From: Synergistaceae bacterium
GTDB taxonomy: Bacteria > Synergistota > Synergistia > Synergistales > Aminobacteriaceae
Direction: 5' to 3'
Length of the DNA stretch: 57,581 bases
Assembly: GCA_018436785.1 (NCBI GenBank)
Contig: JAHDKR010000025.1
Coordinates: 1-57,581 of the forward strand
In this document: positions 40,795 through 49,824 of the stretch, in pieces
Layout: each line of letters starts with the position of its first letter
Numbering within the stretch: the first letter of the stretch is position 1
Position numbers and translations under genes: made by a program
Notes under the pieces: model-generated
Seen by the model: the letters and a program-made list of their open reading frames with translations, nothing else
Told to the model about the DNA's origin: nothing
The model's database searches: none

Positions 40795-41690
40795 AGCGAG
40801 TCGGTCATTGCTGTGAGCGTCGGGATTTCAGGCAGAGGAAGATCCGTCTCCGCCCGGAGTTCCTTCCAGAGTGAAACAAGGGGAGGCGCGTCGAGCCCCC
40901 ACTTTCTGAAGGAGTCGCTGTGCGCGAAAAGGCCGGGGATACTCCCCTCCCATGCAATTCGCCCTTCGACGAGGACAACCGCACGGTCGCAGCGGAGAAT
41001 TTCTTCCAGCCGGTGTGTGATGGAGACAATCGTCTTTCCTCCTTCATGAAGCGAGCGCAACACATCAAGCAGCTCGCGGCGTCCCTGGGGATCAAGCATA
41101 GCAGTCGGTTCATCAAGTACAAGACAGGGCGTGTCCATCGCGAGCGCTCCGGCGACCGCGAGACGCTGTTTCTCGCCGCCGGAAAGCGTATAGGTAGGCT
41201 TCTTGCGCTTTGCGAGAAGGCCGGCGGCACGCAGGGCATTTTCGACGCGGAGTACGATCTCTTCCGTCGGAAGCCCCTGGTTCTCGGGACCGAATGCGGC
41301 GTCTTCCTCGACCACCGTGCCGACGATCTGGTTTTCAGGGTTTTGAAAGACCATCGAGACGGCGCTGCGTATTGCGAAAACATTATTCAAGTCTTTCGTC
41401 GACAGGCCGAAAACAGTACAATCGCCCTGCGTCGGCGTCAGCAGGGCGTTCAGATGTTTCGCCAAGGTGGATTTGCCCGATCCGTTGCTCCCGAGAAGGG
41501 CGAGCCACTCCCCTTCCTGAACCCGGAGCGTTACGCCGGAGAGTGCGGGACGTCTGCCTGTTGAAACCGCCCCGGAAGCTTCAGGAGGCTCCTGCCCCGA
41601 CGCTCCTCCGGGAACTCGTCCCGATGCCTCTCCGGGATAGACATACGTCACATCCCGGAGTTCGCATACCGTCTTGGAATCCGTCTTCAT
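40779..41690 (-). CDS. ecfA1: ECF transporter ATPase EcfA1 with an inserted Gly/Pro-rich segment
   Basis: A 303-aa ABC ATPase. Walker A is LLGSNGSGKSTLAKHLNA (about 67-75), the Q-loop lies in MVFQNPENQIVGTVVEEDAA, the signature is YTLSGGEKQRLAVAGA, and Walker B is CLVLDEPTAMLDPQG. Between the first strand (VTYVYPG) and the next, residues 20-46 hold an extra stretch built of degenerate A-S-G units (EASGRVPGGASGQEPPEASG). ATG 41690 has no clear Shine-Dalgarno, so coupling to rplQ or a different start is possible. Confidence 0.9.
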   Translation of the reverse strand: MKTDSKTVCELRDVTYVYPGEASGRVPGGASGQEPPEASGAVSTGRRPALSGVTLRVQEGEWLALLGSNGSGKSTLAKHLNALLTPTQGDCTVFGLSTKDLNNVFAIRSAVSMVFQNPENQIVGTVVEEDAAFGPENQGLPTEEIVLRVENALRAAGLLAKRKKPTYTLSGGEKQRLAVAGALAMDTPCLVLDEPTAMLDPQGRRELLDVLRSLHEGGKTIVSITHRLEEILRCDRAVVLVEGRIAWEGSIPGLFAHSDSFRKWGLDAPPLVSLWKELRAETDLPLPEIPTLTAMTDSLCRLL

Positions 41691-41703
41691 AAAAGGGTGG
41701 TCA

Positions 41704-42057
41704 TTACTCCACCAGGGATATGACCGCCATAGAAGCGTTGTCGCCCGCGCGGAACCCGGTTTTGACAATACGGGTGTAGCCGCCCGGACGGTTCACGTAT
41801 CTCTTTGCAATATCGTCGAAGAGCTTGATGGCCGCTTCCTTGTGCGCCATCTTCGAGCGAACGATTCGCCTGTCGTGAATCGTGCCGCCTTTCGCCCGGG
41901 TAATAAGACGCTCGGCGAATCTGCGAAGCTCTTTCGCACGGATAAGGGTTGTGGTGATATTTTCTTCAAGGAACAAGCTGGCCGCCATGTTCGACAACAT
42001 GGCCATTCTATGGCTGCCGTACCGGCCAAGGGACCGGCTGTCCATACGGTGTCTCAT
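41704..42057 (-). CDS. rplQ: 50S ribosomal protein L17
   Basis: A 117-aa L17. The start MRHRMDSRSLGRYGSHRMAM and TTLIRAKELRRFAERLIT are diagnostic. It lies 4 bp after rpoA, as in most bacteria. Length is normal for the short bacterial form. It ends the alpha operon proper before the ECF genes. Confidence 0.95.
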   Translation of the reverse strand: MRHRMDSRSLGRYGSHRMAMLSNMAASLFLEENITTTLIRAKELRRFAERLITRAKGGTIHDRRIVRSKMAHKEAAIKLFDDIAKRYVNRPGGYTRIVKTGFRAGDNASMAVISLVE

Positions 42058-42061
42058 GGAA

Positions 42062-43189
42062 TTACTCCTCCTTCGATTCTACTTCGCCTTTTTGCGGCTT
42101 TCCTTCGTCTTTGGACGTGTTTATTGCGGCATCCTCCTGGGAGTTTGTCTCGGCGTTCCCGCGGGATTTCCCGGCGCCTTCCCTGATTTTGCCTTCGCCC
42201 TTCGAGCTCGCGATGATTGTCCCGAGCTTCTCCATCTTCTCTTCGATCTCCTTCAGCGAGATCTTTCCCAGGTTGCGGATCTTCAGAAGGTCCTCCCTGT
42301 TTTTGCCCATCAGGTCGCCAATCGTCTGAATACCGCCCCTGAGAAGGCAGTTTTCGCTCCGGATGGAGAGTTCGAGATCCCGGACGGGACGCGAGAGGAA
42401 GTCATCCTCTTCGGCTATACGCTCCTGGGCTGCCTCTGAGACGCCGCCCTCGCCGGCTGCTGCCGCCTCCTGCTCCCTGGGTTCCACGGGGTTGAGTTTC
42501 TCCATGTCCTCCACGATATTGCCGAAGTACCCTCTCAGGATTTTCGACGCTTCGCAGAGCGTATTCTCGGGATGATGCACCCCGTTCGTCCAGATCTCAA
42601 GGACAAGGCGTTCAAAGTCCGTGCGCTGGCCGACGCGCGCCGCCTCCACGTCGTAGTTTACTTTGAGAACAGGGGAGAAGATCGCGTCGACCAACAGCGC
42701 GTCCACAGGGAGATAGGCCGGGCGCGGACGCTCCATGGAGGCGTACCCGGCGCCCTGTTCAACGTAGATATCCATCGAGAGACGGGCGCCCTCCTCCATC
42801 GTGCAGATCGGGGCTTCCGGGTCGACAAACTCCACTTCGCTGTCCGGCTGTATGTTCGCGGCGGTGACAAGACCTCCGCCTTCCGTCTCCAGCCGAAGCA
42901 CTCGGACTTCCTGGCTGAAAGAGCGGACGGGTATATGCTTCAGATTCAGCAAAATTTCGATGACATCTTCCAGAACACCGGGTATGGTGCTGAATTCATG
43001 GAGCACGCCGTCGATTCGAACGGACGTGATGGCCGCACCCTTGATCGAGGAGAGTAGAACTCTTCTGAGAGAATTTCCCAGAGTCGCTCCATATCCCCGC
43101 TCGAGCGGTTCAATGAGAACCTTCGCATACTTAGGGGTGCTTTCCTCGATACGGATCTCAGGCCGCAAGTAATCCAAGGCTTCCAACAC
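42062..43189 (-). CDS. rpoA: DNA-directed RNA polymerase subunit alpha, with extended charged tail
   Basis: A 375-aa RpoA; most are 310-340 aa. The assembly domain has VLIEPLERGYGATLGNSLRR and SVRIDGVLHEFSTIPGVLED. The C-terminal domain begins at RDLELSIRSENCLLRGGIQT and contains GDLMGKNREDLLKIRNLGKI. After it comes an extra tail of about 45 residues rich in Glu, Lys and Gly, which is likely disordered. It lies 11 bp after rpsD. The linker between domains is also long and Glu/Ala-rich. Confidence 0.95.
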   Translation of the reverse strand: MLEALDYLRPEIRIEESTPKYAKVLIEPLERGYGATLGNSLRRVLLSSIKGAAITSVRIDGVLHEFSTIPGVLEDVIEILLNLKHIPVRSFSQEVRVLRLETEGGGLVTAANIQPDSEVEFVDPEAPICTMEEGARLSMDIYVEQGAGYASMERPRPAYLPVDALLVDAIFSPVLKVNYDVEAARVGQRTDFERLVLEIWTNGVHHPENTLCEASKILRGYFGNIVEDMEKLNPVEPREQEAAAAGEGGVSEAAQERIAEEDDFLSRPVRDLELSIRSENCLLRGGIQTIGDLMGKNREDLLKIRNLGKISLKEIEEKMEKLGTIIASSKGEGKIREGAGKSRGNAETNSQEDAAINTSKDEGKPQKGEVESKEE

Positions 43190-43200
43190 CTTTCACGCCA

Positions 43201-43833
43201 CTATCTGGCATAGAACTCGACGACGAGCTGCTCGGTCACCGGCGCATCGATCTGCTCACGGCTGGGGAGCGAAAGAACCTTCCCTTCGATTTTTTCTGCG
43301 TTGACCTCAAGCCACTCGGGCGCCTTCCGCGCGGTCGCTACTTCCGCATTTTCCTTGATCAGCGTGACTTCGCGGCTCTTTTCCATCACGGCGACAAGAT
43401 CGCCGCTTTCGACGAGATAGCTGGGGATGTCCACACGCTTCCCGTTCACACGGAAATGACCGTGAAGCACAAGCTGTCTCGCCTGCTTTCTGCTGTTGGC
43501 GAATCCGAGGCGATACACAACATTGTCCAGTCTGCGCTCAAGCAGGCTGAGGAAGTTGTGGCCCGTCTGCCCCGTCTGCTTGTTGGCTATCTCGAAGAAG
43601 CGCTTGAACTGCAACTCGGTCATGCCGTAGAAGCGGCGAAGCTTCTGTTTCTCACGAAGACGAATGCCGTACTCGCTGACCTTGGTACGGGGACGTCCCT
43701 TTTTCCCTTTCACTGTGGCGCCTTCGCTCTTGGTGATGGCGCACTTAGCGGTGTAGCAGCGGTCTCCCTTGAGGAAGAGCTTTGTTCCCTCCGCCTTGCA
43801 CAAACGGCACGCAGGTCCGATATATCTGCTCAT
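43201..43833 (-). CDS. rpsD: 30S ribosomal protein S4
   Basis: A 210-aa S4. [20 protein letters not shown] has a zinc-type CxxC near the N-terminus, and the S4 RNA-binding domain lies in [20 protein letters not shown] onwards. [12 protein letters not shown] follows. In many bacteria S4 controls its own operon. It lies between rpsK and rpoA. Confidence 0.95.
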   Translation of the reverse strand: MSRYIGPACRLCKAEGTKLFLKGDRCYTAKCAITKSEGATVKGKKGRPRTKVSEYGIRLREKQKLRRFYGMTELQFKRFFEIANKQTGQTGHNFLSLLERRLDNVVYRLGFANSRKQARQLVLHGHFRVNGKRVDIPSYLVESGDLVAVMEKSREVTLIKENAEVATARKAPEWLEVNAEKIEGKVLSLPSREQIDAPVTEQLVVEFYAR

Positions 43834-43866
43834 TAGAAATAATTCCCTCCTTGACCAAAACCAGGG

Positions 43867-44259
43867 CTAGACTCTGCGCCGCTTCGGCGGGCGGCAGCCG
43901 TTGTGGGGCACTGGCGTCGAATCCTTTATCATGTTGACCTGCAGGCCTGCCGCCTGCAGAGAACGGATTGCCGATTCCCGGCCGGGTCCCGGGCCCTTGA
44001 CGACGACGTCGATCTCCTGGACGCCGTGTTCCTGTACAGCCTTGGCGACCTGCGACGCGGCGATCTGCGCCGCGAAGGGGGTGGACTTTCTGGTGCCCTT
44101 GAATCCGACGTTCCCGCCTGAAGCCCAGGCGAGGACGTTTCCGCCCTTGTCGCTCACGCACATGATAGTGTTGTTGAATGTGGAGTAGATGTGCGCGACG
44201 CCGTAGCTAATATTCTTTCTTTCCTTCTTCTTACCTCTGCGGACTGTTCGCTTGGCCAC
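43867..44259 (-). CDS. rpsK: 30S ribosomal protein S11
   Basis: A 130-aa S11. [20 protein letters not shown], then [20 protein letters not shown], then [18 protein letters not shown] at the end, are diagnostic. Length is normal. It lies between rpsM and rpsD. Confidence 0.96.
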   Translation of the reverse strand: MAKRTVRRGKKKERKNISYGVAHIYSTFNNTIMCVSDKGGNVLAWASGGNVGFKGTRKSTPFAAQIAASQVAKAVQEHGVQEIDVVVKGPGPGRESAIRSLQAAGLQVNMIKDSTPVPHNGCRPPKRRRV

Positions 44260-44291
44260 TTGTTCCAGCCTCCTTGTTCTCTATCCGAAGG

Positions 44292-44669
44292 CTACTTCGT
44301 AGCCATCTTTTTGCCCGCCACCGTGCGGCGAGGGCCTTTGCGGGTGCGCGCGTTCGTCTTGGTCTTCTGTCCGCGGACCGGAAGGCCGAGCTTGTGGCGC
44401 TGTCCTCTGTAGCAGCCGATGTCCATAAGACGTTTGATGTTCATGGACACCTCTCTGCGAAGGTCGCCTTCCACCTTGTAGTGATCCTCAATCTCCCTGC
44501 GGAGTTTCTGGGACTCCTCCTCGGTAAGATCCTTCACGCGCGTGTCCGGACTTACTCCGGTGACGGCGAGAATCTTCTTCGAGGTGGGAAGGCCGATTCC
44601 GAAAATATATGTCAACGCTATCTCCACACGCTTCTCGCGGGGAATATCAACTCCGGCGATACGGGCCAT
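44292..44669 (-). CDS. rpsM: 30S ribosomal protein S13
   Basis: A 125-aa S13. The start [20 protein letters not shown] and the helix-two-turn-helix [14 protein letters not shown] are typical; the basic tail [19 protein letters not shown] reaches into the decoding region. It lies 6 bp after rpmJ. Confidence 0.96.
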   Translation of the reverse strand: MARIAGVDIPREKRVEIALTYIFGIGLPTSKKILAVTGVSPDTRVKDLTEEESQKLRREIEDHYKVEGDLRREVSMNIKRLMDIGCYRGQRHKLGLPVRGQKTKTNARTRKGPRRTVAGKKMATK

Positions 44670-44675
44670 TCGCGC

Positions 44676-44801
44676 TTACCTCCTTGCACCCTGTCTCTGC
44701 TTATGCCGGGGATTCCTGCTGCAGATAATCCGCACGACACCCTTACGCCGGATTACCCGGCAAAACTCGCACATCGGCTTTACCGATGGTTTTACTTTCA
44801 T
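44676..44801 (-). CDS. rpmJ: 50S ribosomal protein L36
   Basis: A 41-aa L36 between infA and rpsM. It reads [20 protein letters not shown], then [18 protein letters not shown] and two Arg residues. The zinc ligands Cys11, Cys14, Cys27 and His33 are all present, so this is the C+ (zinc-binding) form. ATG at 44801 and stop at 44676 are clear. The stop lies 6 bp before rpsM. Confidence 0.93.
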   Translation of the reverse strand: MKVKPSVKPMCEFCRVIRRKGVVRIICSRNPRHKQRQGARR

Positions 44802-44831
44802 TGATTCCACGCTCCTCTGAAAGAACTGAAA

Positions 44832-44853
44832 CAGAGGCCCTTCAGGGCTTCTG
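44832..44853 (-). other. Hairpin in the infA-rpmJ gap
   Basis: CAGA-x-GCCC-TTCA-GGGC-x-TCTG forms an 8-bp stem with one mismatch, between the infA stop and rpmJ. It may be a leader hairpin of the transcript from the promoter at 44879, or a partial terminator or attenuator. Confidence 0.5.
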
Positions 44854-44878
44854 AAAATATCTTTTCTCCAAGCGGTTC

Positions 44879-44907
44879 ATTATACAGGAGATCGGACAAT
44901 ATGAAAA
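44879..44907 (-). promoter_or_regulatory. Internal promoter upstream of rpmJ
   Basis: On the minus strand, TTTTCA (44907-44902), a 17-nt spacer and TATAAT (44884-44879, perfect) lie in the 111-bp gap after infA. It would give rpmJ-rpsM-rpsK-rpsD-rpoA-rplQ and the ECF genes their own transcript. Confidence 0.55.
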
Positions 44908-44912
44908 TACTC

Positions 44913-45134
44913 TTATTTATATCTATAGATGATTCTGCCCCTGGACAGGTCGTACGGAGAGATCTCCACCAGAACCCTGTCCCCCGGGAGGATGCGGATA
45001 AAATGAAGGCGCATCTTTCCCGAAACGTGGGCGAGTATCTTGTGTCCGTTATCGAGTTCCACCTTGAACATCGCGTTTGGAAGCGGCTCGATTACTTTTC
45101 CCCGTACTTCTATTACTTCGTCTTTATTGGACAT
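44913..45134 (-). CDS. infA: Translation initiation factor IF-1
   Basis: A 73-aa IF-1. [20 protein letters not shown], then [20 protein letters not shown], then [18 protein letters not shown], are the S1-like OB fold. It starts inside the end of the KOW-protein gene (22-bp overlap), so the two are coupled. Binds the A site of the 30S subunit during initiation. Confidence 0.96.
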   Translation of the reverse strand: MSNKDEVIEVRGKVIEPLPNAMFKVELDNGHKILAHVSGKMRLHFIRILPGDRVLVEISPYDLSRGRIIYRYK

Positions 45135-45502
45135 GCGGTCTCCTCATCCTCCCCGGAGGAGGCGCCGGACGCTGTGTTTCCCGGATCGCAGCCGACTGAC
45201 CCCCCGATACTGTTCTTATTTGCAAGCCCCGTAAGCAGAGCCTGAAACCTTCCTGCGTCAAAGTTACCTTTCGACAGGATACTGTGCGCAATTTCGTCAA
45301 GGACCCATCGCGTCCGCTGGAGGTGGATCATGTTTTTTGCCTTGGGTTTCCCGACAGTGAACTTCTTTCCGTCCGCCACCAAAACCCTCGCTCCCTGCGT
45401 TCTTCGAGATGGCCCGCAGTCCTCTGCAACGCCGACTACGACGTACCATCTTCCGGCGTCCTTTCCTTTCCGAGATCTGACCACTTGGCCAATTGTGCAC
45501 AT
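45113..45502 (-). CDS. KOW-domain RNA-binding protein (ribosome-associated, L14e-like)
   Basis: A 129-aa protein. [20 protein letters not shown] is a KOW motif of the kind found between map and infA in Firmicutes and relatives, and [16 protein letters not shown] follows. The C-terminal third ([20 protein letters not shown]) is low-complexity and probably disordered. I chose ATG 45502 by alignment of the KOW start; ATG 45532 is in frame but overlaps map. No strong Shine-Dalgarno supports either. It may bind rRNA or a ribosomal assembly intermediate. Confidence 0.75.
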   Translation of the reverse strand: MCTIGQVVRSRKGKDAGRWYVVVGVAEDCGPSRRTQGARVLVADGKKFTVGKPKAKNMIHLQRTRWVLDEIAHSILSKGNFDAGRFQALLTGLANKNSIGGSVGCDPGNTASGASSGEDEETACPIKTK

Positions 45503-45522
45503 CCCGCCATCGGAAAGTTCAT

Positions 45523-46299
45523 TCAGGCCCATGCCCACGGCGTCAGTATCTCCGGATCCCCGTCTTTGACGAGAACCGACTTTTCAAAATGAGCAGCATC
45601 CGAGCCGTCGGCCGTTTTGACAACCCACTGGTCGCTTCCGGTGACAACATCTTCGGAACCCGTCATCACCATTGGTTCGATGGCCAGCGTCATCCCGGAC
45701 TTGAGGGTGATCCCTCTTCCGGGCTGACCGTAGTTCGGTATCTGGGGCGGTTCGTGCAGATACTTCCCTATACCGTGTCCCGAATAGTCCCGGACAATAC
45801 CATAACCGCTCTCCAACACGCAGCGTTCCACCGCGTGTCCGATATCGCCGAGCGTTCTGCCGGCCTGCGCAACGAGAAGCGCTTCTTCAAGACTCTTCTT
45901 CGTTACGGAGAGAAGTTTCTCCCTCACCGGGCTCACTCTTCCCACGGGGTAGGTACATGCGGCGTCGCCGTAATATCCGGAAAAACAGGTTCCGACATCA
46001 ATACTGATGATATCGCCTTCCTCCAGGAAGCGGTCGCGGCTGGGTATTCCGTGGACGATCTCGGAGTTGATGGAAGCGCAGACTGTACCGGGAAAAGGCC
46101 GTGCTATTCCCGGTACCCTGTACCCTTTGAAGGCAGGGGAAGCCCCGGACTTTCTGATGAGAGACTCCGCAGCCTCGTCAATCTCCGCGGTGGATACCCC
46201 GGGACGAACTATCTCAGCGATCATGTCGAGCACGTCCGCCACAATTTTTCCCGCTTTCCTCATAAGGAGGATTTCCCGTTCTTTTTTCAAGGTTATCAT
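45523..46299 (-). CDS. map: Type I methionine aminopeptidase
   Basis: A 258-aa MetAP. Metal ligands are seen in IISIDVGTCFSGYYGDAACT (two Asp), GHGIGKYLHEPPQIPNYG (His) and TLAIEPMVMTG (Glu), with the last Glu in DGSDAAHFEKSVLV. Removes the initiator Met from new proteins. It overlaps adk by 4 bp (ATGA). Confidence 0.95.
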   Translation of the reverse strand: MITLKKEREILLMRKAGKIVADVLDMIAEIVRPGVSTAEIDEAAESLIRKSGASPAFKGYRVPGIARPFPGTVCASINSEIVHGIPSRDRFLEEGDIISIDVGTCFSGYYGDAACTYPVGRVSPVREKLLSVTKKSLEEALLVAQAGRTLGDIGHAVERCVLESGYGIVRDYSGHGIGKYLHEPPQIPNYGQPGRGITLKSGMTLAIEPMVMTGSEDVVTGSDQWVVKTADGSDAAHFEKSVLVKDGDPEILTPWAWA

Positions 46300-46952
46300 T
46301 CGGAAATGCCGACCGCCTGTTCGAGATCTTCAAGCAGCGAATGCTGCGCGCCGCTTCGTTCCGCAGCTATACGTGAAAGCATGTGTTTCTCGTCGTAGTA
46401 ATCTATCAGAGGCGCAGTCTGCTTATAGAAGACCTTGAGACGGCTGCGGACCACGTCTTCCCGGTCGTCCTCCCTCTGATAAATCTCCCCTCCGCACTTT
46501 TCGCAGAGTTCTCCTTTCGACGAGGGCCTGAAAAAGAGGTTGTAGATGGCGCCGCAGCTCCGGCAGACTCTTCTGCCGGAGAGCCGGCGTACAACGGTTT
46601 CCTCGTCGACGTCGAGAAGCACTACTCCGTCGAGTTCCAAACGGAGCTCTTCAAGTATCTTTTCAAGAGCTTCAGCCTGGGGGACGGTGCGGGGAAACCC
46701 GTCGAGAATAAATCCCTTCTCGCAGTCGGGCTCCCGCAGACGATCCTCCATCATAGCAATGACAATGTCGTCGGGCACCAGTTTGCCCGAATCCAAATAC
46801 GCTCGAGCTTCCAATCCAAGTGGAGTATTGTTCTTCACGTTCTCTCTGAAGATGTCGCCAGTGGAAATATGTGCAACGGGATATTTACGCTCGATTTCCG
46901 CCGCCAGTGTTCCCTTGCCTGCTCCAGGTGAACCTAGAAGAAGTATCCGCAT
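46296..46952 (-). CDS. adk: Adenylate kinase
   Basis: A 218-aa Adk. The P-loop is LLGSPGAGKGTLA, with GFILDGFPRTVPQAEAL in the middle. The LID domain has four cysteines (CRSCG and CEKCG), so it is the zinc-binding form common in Firmicutes and related phyla. Converts AMP plus ATP to two ADP. It lies 11 bp after secY. Confidence 0.95.
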   Translation of the reverse strand: MRILLLGSPGAGKGTLAAEIERKYPVAHISTGDIFRENVKNNTPLGLEARAYLDSGKLVPDDIVIAMMEDRLREPDCEKGFILDGFPRTVPQAEALEKILEELRLELDGVVLLDVDEETVVRRLSGRRVCRSCGAIYNLFFRPSSKGELCEKCGGEIYQREDDREDVVRSRLKVFYKQTAPLIDYYDEKHMLSRIAAERSGAQHSLLEDLEQAVGISE

Positions 46953-46963
46953 TTTTTCTCTCC

Positions 46964-48256
46964 TTAGAATCGAAGTAAGCCGCCGGTCTTGTCCTTGCGT
47001 TTCAATATCCCTTCATAGTGACGCATAAGAAGCTGTCCTTCAATCTGATGGACCGTATCAAGCGCCACACCGACGACGATGAGAACCGCGGTGCCGCCAA
47101 AGTAGAAGCTCGTGATTCCCATGAACTGGGTCATAAGGTTCGGCACGAGTGCGACGAACGCAAGGAAAACTGCTCCCGCGAGCGTAATTCGGCTCATAAC
47201 CTTTTCGATAAAATCCGATGTGGGTTTTCCCGGGCGGATGCCGAGGATGAACCCGCCGTACTTCTTCATGTTGTTCGCTACATCGGCGGGGTTGAAGACG
47301 ACCGCCGTGTAGAAGTAGGAGAAGAAGATGATGAGCACAACGTAAAAGATCGTGTAGACAAAGCTGCCCGGCCCGAAGATACGCTGGAAGAACAGGGCGA
47401 TATCCCCGGAGAAGAACTTCGCGATCGAATACGGGAAAAGAAGCACGGACGACGCGAAGATGATGGGGATAACTCCCGCCTGGTTGACCTTCAGCGGGAT
47501 AAACGTGCTCTGTCCGCCGTAGACCTTGTTGCCGACAACACGCTTCGCATACTGCACAGGAAGGCGTCTCTGCCCCTCCTGGAGCATGATGCATCCGGCG
47601 ATAACGCCGACCATAAGCACAAGCGCAAGCAGCAATACGAGGAAATTCATCTCGCCGAGCCGGATCATGTTCCAGCTCTGGATGATCGCCTCAGGCACCC
47701 TCGCCACTATTCCGGCGAAGATGAGCAGTGAGATTCCGTTGCCGATTCCGTGGTCGGAAATTTCCTCTCCGAGCCACATGACAGCAATGGCTCCGGCAGT
47801 AACCGTACATACGACGATGGCGCCCTCAAAAAGCTGGCCGCTGAAAATTCCGAGGCCGCGAAGCCAGAAGGTCATACCGATGGCCTGGACAAGCGCGAAG
47901 CCAACTGCGGCGAGGCGCGTCCACTGGACGATCTTCTTTCTTCCATCCTCGCCTTCCTTCTGCATCTTTTCGAGGGTGGGGAAGATCACGACGAGCAGCT
48001 GCATAACGATGCTCGCATTGATGTACGGCGCGACGCCGAGGGCGAAGACGCTGAATCTTCTGAGCGCTCCGCCCGCGAATATGTCGAGGAATCCCAGGAC
48101 GCCGCCCTGGTCGAAGAGGCTTGACATTGCCTCCGCATCGATTCCAGGGGTTGGTACATGCGCTCCAAGCCTGAAGATCAGGAGCACTCCCAGGGTAAAA
48201 AGAATTCTTCGTTTGAGATCCGGAAGTCGAAATGCATCCCTGAAGGAGTCAAGCAC
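46964..48256 (-). CDS. secY: Protein translocase subunit SecY
   Basis: A 430-aa SecY with about ten membrane segments. LGAHVPTPGIDAEAM, then GGALRRFSVFALGVAPYINA, then PVQYAKRVVGNKVYGGQSTF, are conserved, as is NPADVANNMKKYGGFILGIR in the cytoplasmic loop. The start GTG 48256 lies directly after the rplO stop, with GAGGTGG upstream. Forms the protein-conducting channel in the inner membrane. Confidence 0.95.
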   Translation of the reverse strand: MLDSFRDAFRLPDLKRRILFTLGVLLIFRLGAHVPTPGIDAEAMSSLFDQGGVLGFLDIFAGGALRRFSVFALGVAPYINASIVMQLLVVIFPTLEKMQKEGEDGRKKIVQWTRLAAVGFALVQAIGMTFWLRGLGIFSGQLFEGAIVVCTVTAGAIAVMWLGEEISDHGIGNGISLLIFAGIVARVPEAIIQSWNMIRLGEMNFLVLLLALVLMVGVIAGCIMLQEGQRRLPVQYAKRVVGNKVYGGQSTFIPLKVNQAGVIPIIFASSVLLFPYSIAKFFSGDIALFFQRIFGPGSFVYTIFYVVLIIFFSYFYTAVVFNPADVANNMKKYGGFILGIRPGKPTSDFIEKVMSRITLAGAVFLAFVALVPNLMTQFMGITSFYFGGTAVLIVVGVALDTVHQIEGQLLMRHYEGILKRKDKTGGLLRF

Positions 48257-48703
48257 TTAGACCACCTCGACCTTCCCACCCGCAGCTTCTATTTTCGCCT
48301 TGGCTCCTGCGCTGAAGGCGTTGGCGCGAATCGTGAGAGCTTTATCTATCTCTCCGTTGGCCAAAATCTTAATGGGGAGGCGATCCTTCTGGACAAGACG
48401 CACTGCATGCAGCTCTTCGAATCCTACGGTCGTCCCCGCTTCGAAACGGGAGGCAATATCCTCCACGTTCACGATCTGGTACACCTTTGCAAAGCGGGCG
48501 TTGTTGAACCCTCTCTTCGGGATGCGCCGCATCATGGGCATCTGACCGCCCTCGAATCCGGGGCGAACGCCGCCGCCGCTTCTGGCTTTCTGGCCTTTAT
48601 TTCCCTTGCCAGCGGTTTTGCCGGTGCCGCTTCCGAGTCCTTGTCCGAGGCGCTTGCCTTTCGTCTTCGACCCGGGAGCCGGGCGCAGTTCATGCAAACT
48701 CAT
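48257..48703 (-). CDS. rplO: 50S ribosomal protein L15
   Basis: A 148-aa L15. HELRPAPGSKTKGKRLGQGL and GTGKTAGKGNKGQKARSGGG at the N-terminus are the diagnostic Gly-rich basic arm, and PMMRRIPKRGF follows. It lies 12 bp after rpmD and abuts secY. Confidence 0.96.
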   Translation of the reverse strand: MSLHELRPAPGSKTKGKRLGQGLGSGTGKTAGKGNKGQKARSGGGVRPGFEGGQMPMMRRIPKRGFNNARFAKVYQIVNVEDIASRFEAGTTVGFEELHAVRLVQKDRLPIKILANGEIDKALTIRANAFSAGAKAKIEAAGGKVEVV

Positions 48704-48715
48704 GGCGCGTTCCTC

Positions 48716-48901
48716 CTAGTCTTCAACGACGACGCACTCGACCAGATGGCTGACCTTGTTCACCATGCCGCGAATCTGGGGCGTATCGTTGTGTTCTACT
48801 GTGTGGTTGAGCTTTCTCAGCCCAAGCGCGCGGACGGTGCGCTTCTGCACTTCCGGCTTGCCGATGCCGCTCTTTTTCCAGGTAATCCGCAATTTGGCCA
48901 T
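48716..48901 (-). CDS. rpmD: 50S ribosomal protein L30
   Basis: A 61-aa L30. [20 protein letters not shown] and [20 protein letters not shown] are typical. It lies between rpsE and rplO in the spc operon. Length is normal. Confidence 0.95.
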   Translation of the reverse strand: MAKLRITWKKSGIGKPEVQKRTVRALGLRKLNHTVEHNDTPQIRGMVNKVSHLVECVVVED

Positions 48902-48913
48902 TGCGTATCCCTC

Positions 48914-49426
48914 CTATTCCGCTACGGCGTCGAGGGTCTTTTTACCCCTGAGCCGCAGGATTTCGTCGGGCGTCCGCATCTCTTCGACAGCCTGCATGGT
49001 CGCCCATGCAACGTTGATCGGGTTGGAGGTGCGACCGATCACCTTGCTCACAACGTCCTTGACGCCGCCGAGCTCCATGATTGCACGGACCACTCCGCCC
49101 GCGATAACGCCTGTTCCTGGCGCCGCCGGTTTGAGGAGTACCTCGGCTGCGCCGAAGCCTCCGATGATGGGATGAGGAATGGTGTTTCCGATCTTCTTGA
49201 TCTCAAGAAGATTCTTCCCCGCCTTGTCGATTCCTTTGCGGACGGCCTCCGAAATTTCCTTGGCCTTCCCCATGCCGACGCCTACATAGCGGTCTCCGTC
49301 GCCAACGACGACGAGGACGCTGAACTTGAACCTTTTTCCGCCTTTGACGACTTTGCTCACGCGGTTTATTGCTACTACGCGTTCAGTGAGCTCCATCCCC
49401 TTGGCATCCAACTTCTTTTTAATCAT
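48914..49426 (-). CDS. rpsE: 30S ribosomal protein S5
   Basis: A 170-aa S5. ELTERVVAINRVSKVVKGGK, then FSVLVVVGDGDRYVGVGMGK, then PGTGVIAGGVVRAIMELGGV, are diagnostic. It lies between rplR and rpmD. Length is normal. Confidence 0.96.
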   Translation of the reverse strand: MIKKKLDAKGMELTERVVAINRVSKVVKGGKRFKFSVLVVVGDGDRYVGVGMGKAKEISEAVRKGIDKAGKNLLEIKKIGNTIPHPIIGGFGAAEVLLKPAAPGTGVIAGGVVRAIMELGGVKDVVSKVIGRTSNPINVAWATMQAVEEMRTPDEILRLRGKKTLDAVAE

Positions 49427-49442
49427 CGCATGCGCCTCCCAG

Positions 49443-49814
49443 TTAGAACTTCAGTCCGGCTTCACGGGCTGCATCGGCCAGGGCCTTGACTTTTCCGTGG
49501 AACATATGGCCGCCCCTGTCGAAAACAACCGTAGTGATGCCTTTCGCGAGGGCGCGCTCGGCGGCTATTTTTCCGATGATCTTCGCCGTCTCGATGTTGC
49601 AGGTTCCGGGGAGGGTTCCCCGGAGTGCCGGATCGAGTGTGGACGCCGCCGCGAGAGTGTGTCCCCTCTCATCGTCGATAAACTGAACATAGATGTGCTT
49701 CAAGCTATGAAACACAGCCATTCTCGGTTTTTCCACCGTACCGGAGAGGGTTTTCCGAAGCCGGGCATGCCGAATCTCACGCAATATGCTTCTGGTTTTA
49801 GTTTTCATGTCCAT
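49443..49814 (-). CDS. rplR: 50S ribosomal protein L18
   Basis: A 123-aa L18. [20 protein letters not shown] and [20 protein letters not shown] at the C-terminus are typical of this 5S rRNA-binding protein. It lies between rplF and rpsE. Confidence 0.96.
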   Translation of the reverse strand: MDMKTKTRSILREIRHARLRKTLSGTVEKPRMAVFHSLKHIYVQFIDDERGHTLAAASTLDPALRGTLPGTCNIETAKIIGKIAAERALAKGITTVVFDRGGHMFHGKVKALADAAREAGLKF

Positions 49815-49824
49815 TCACCTCGAA

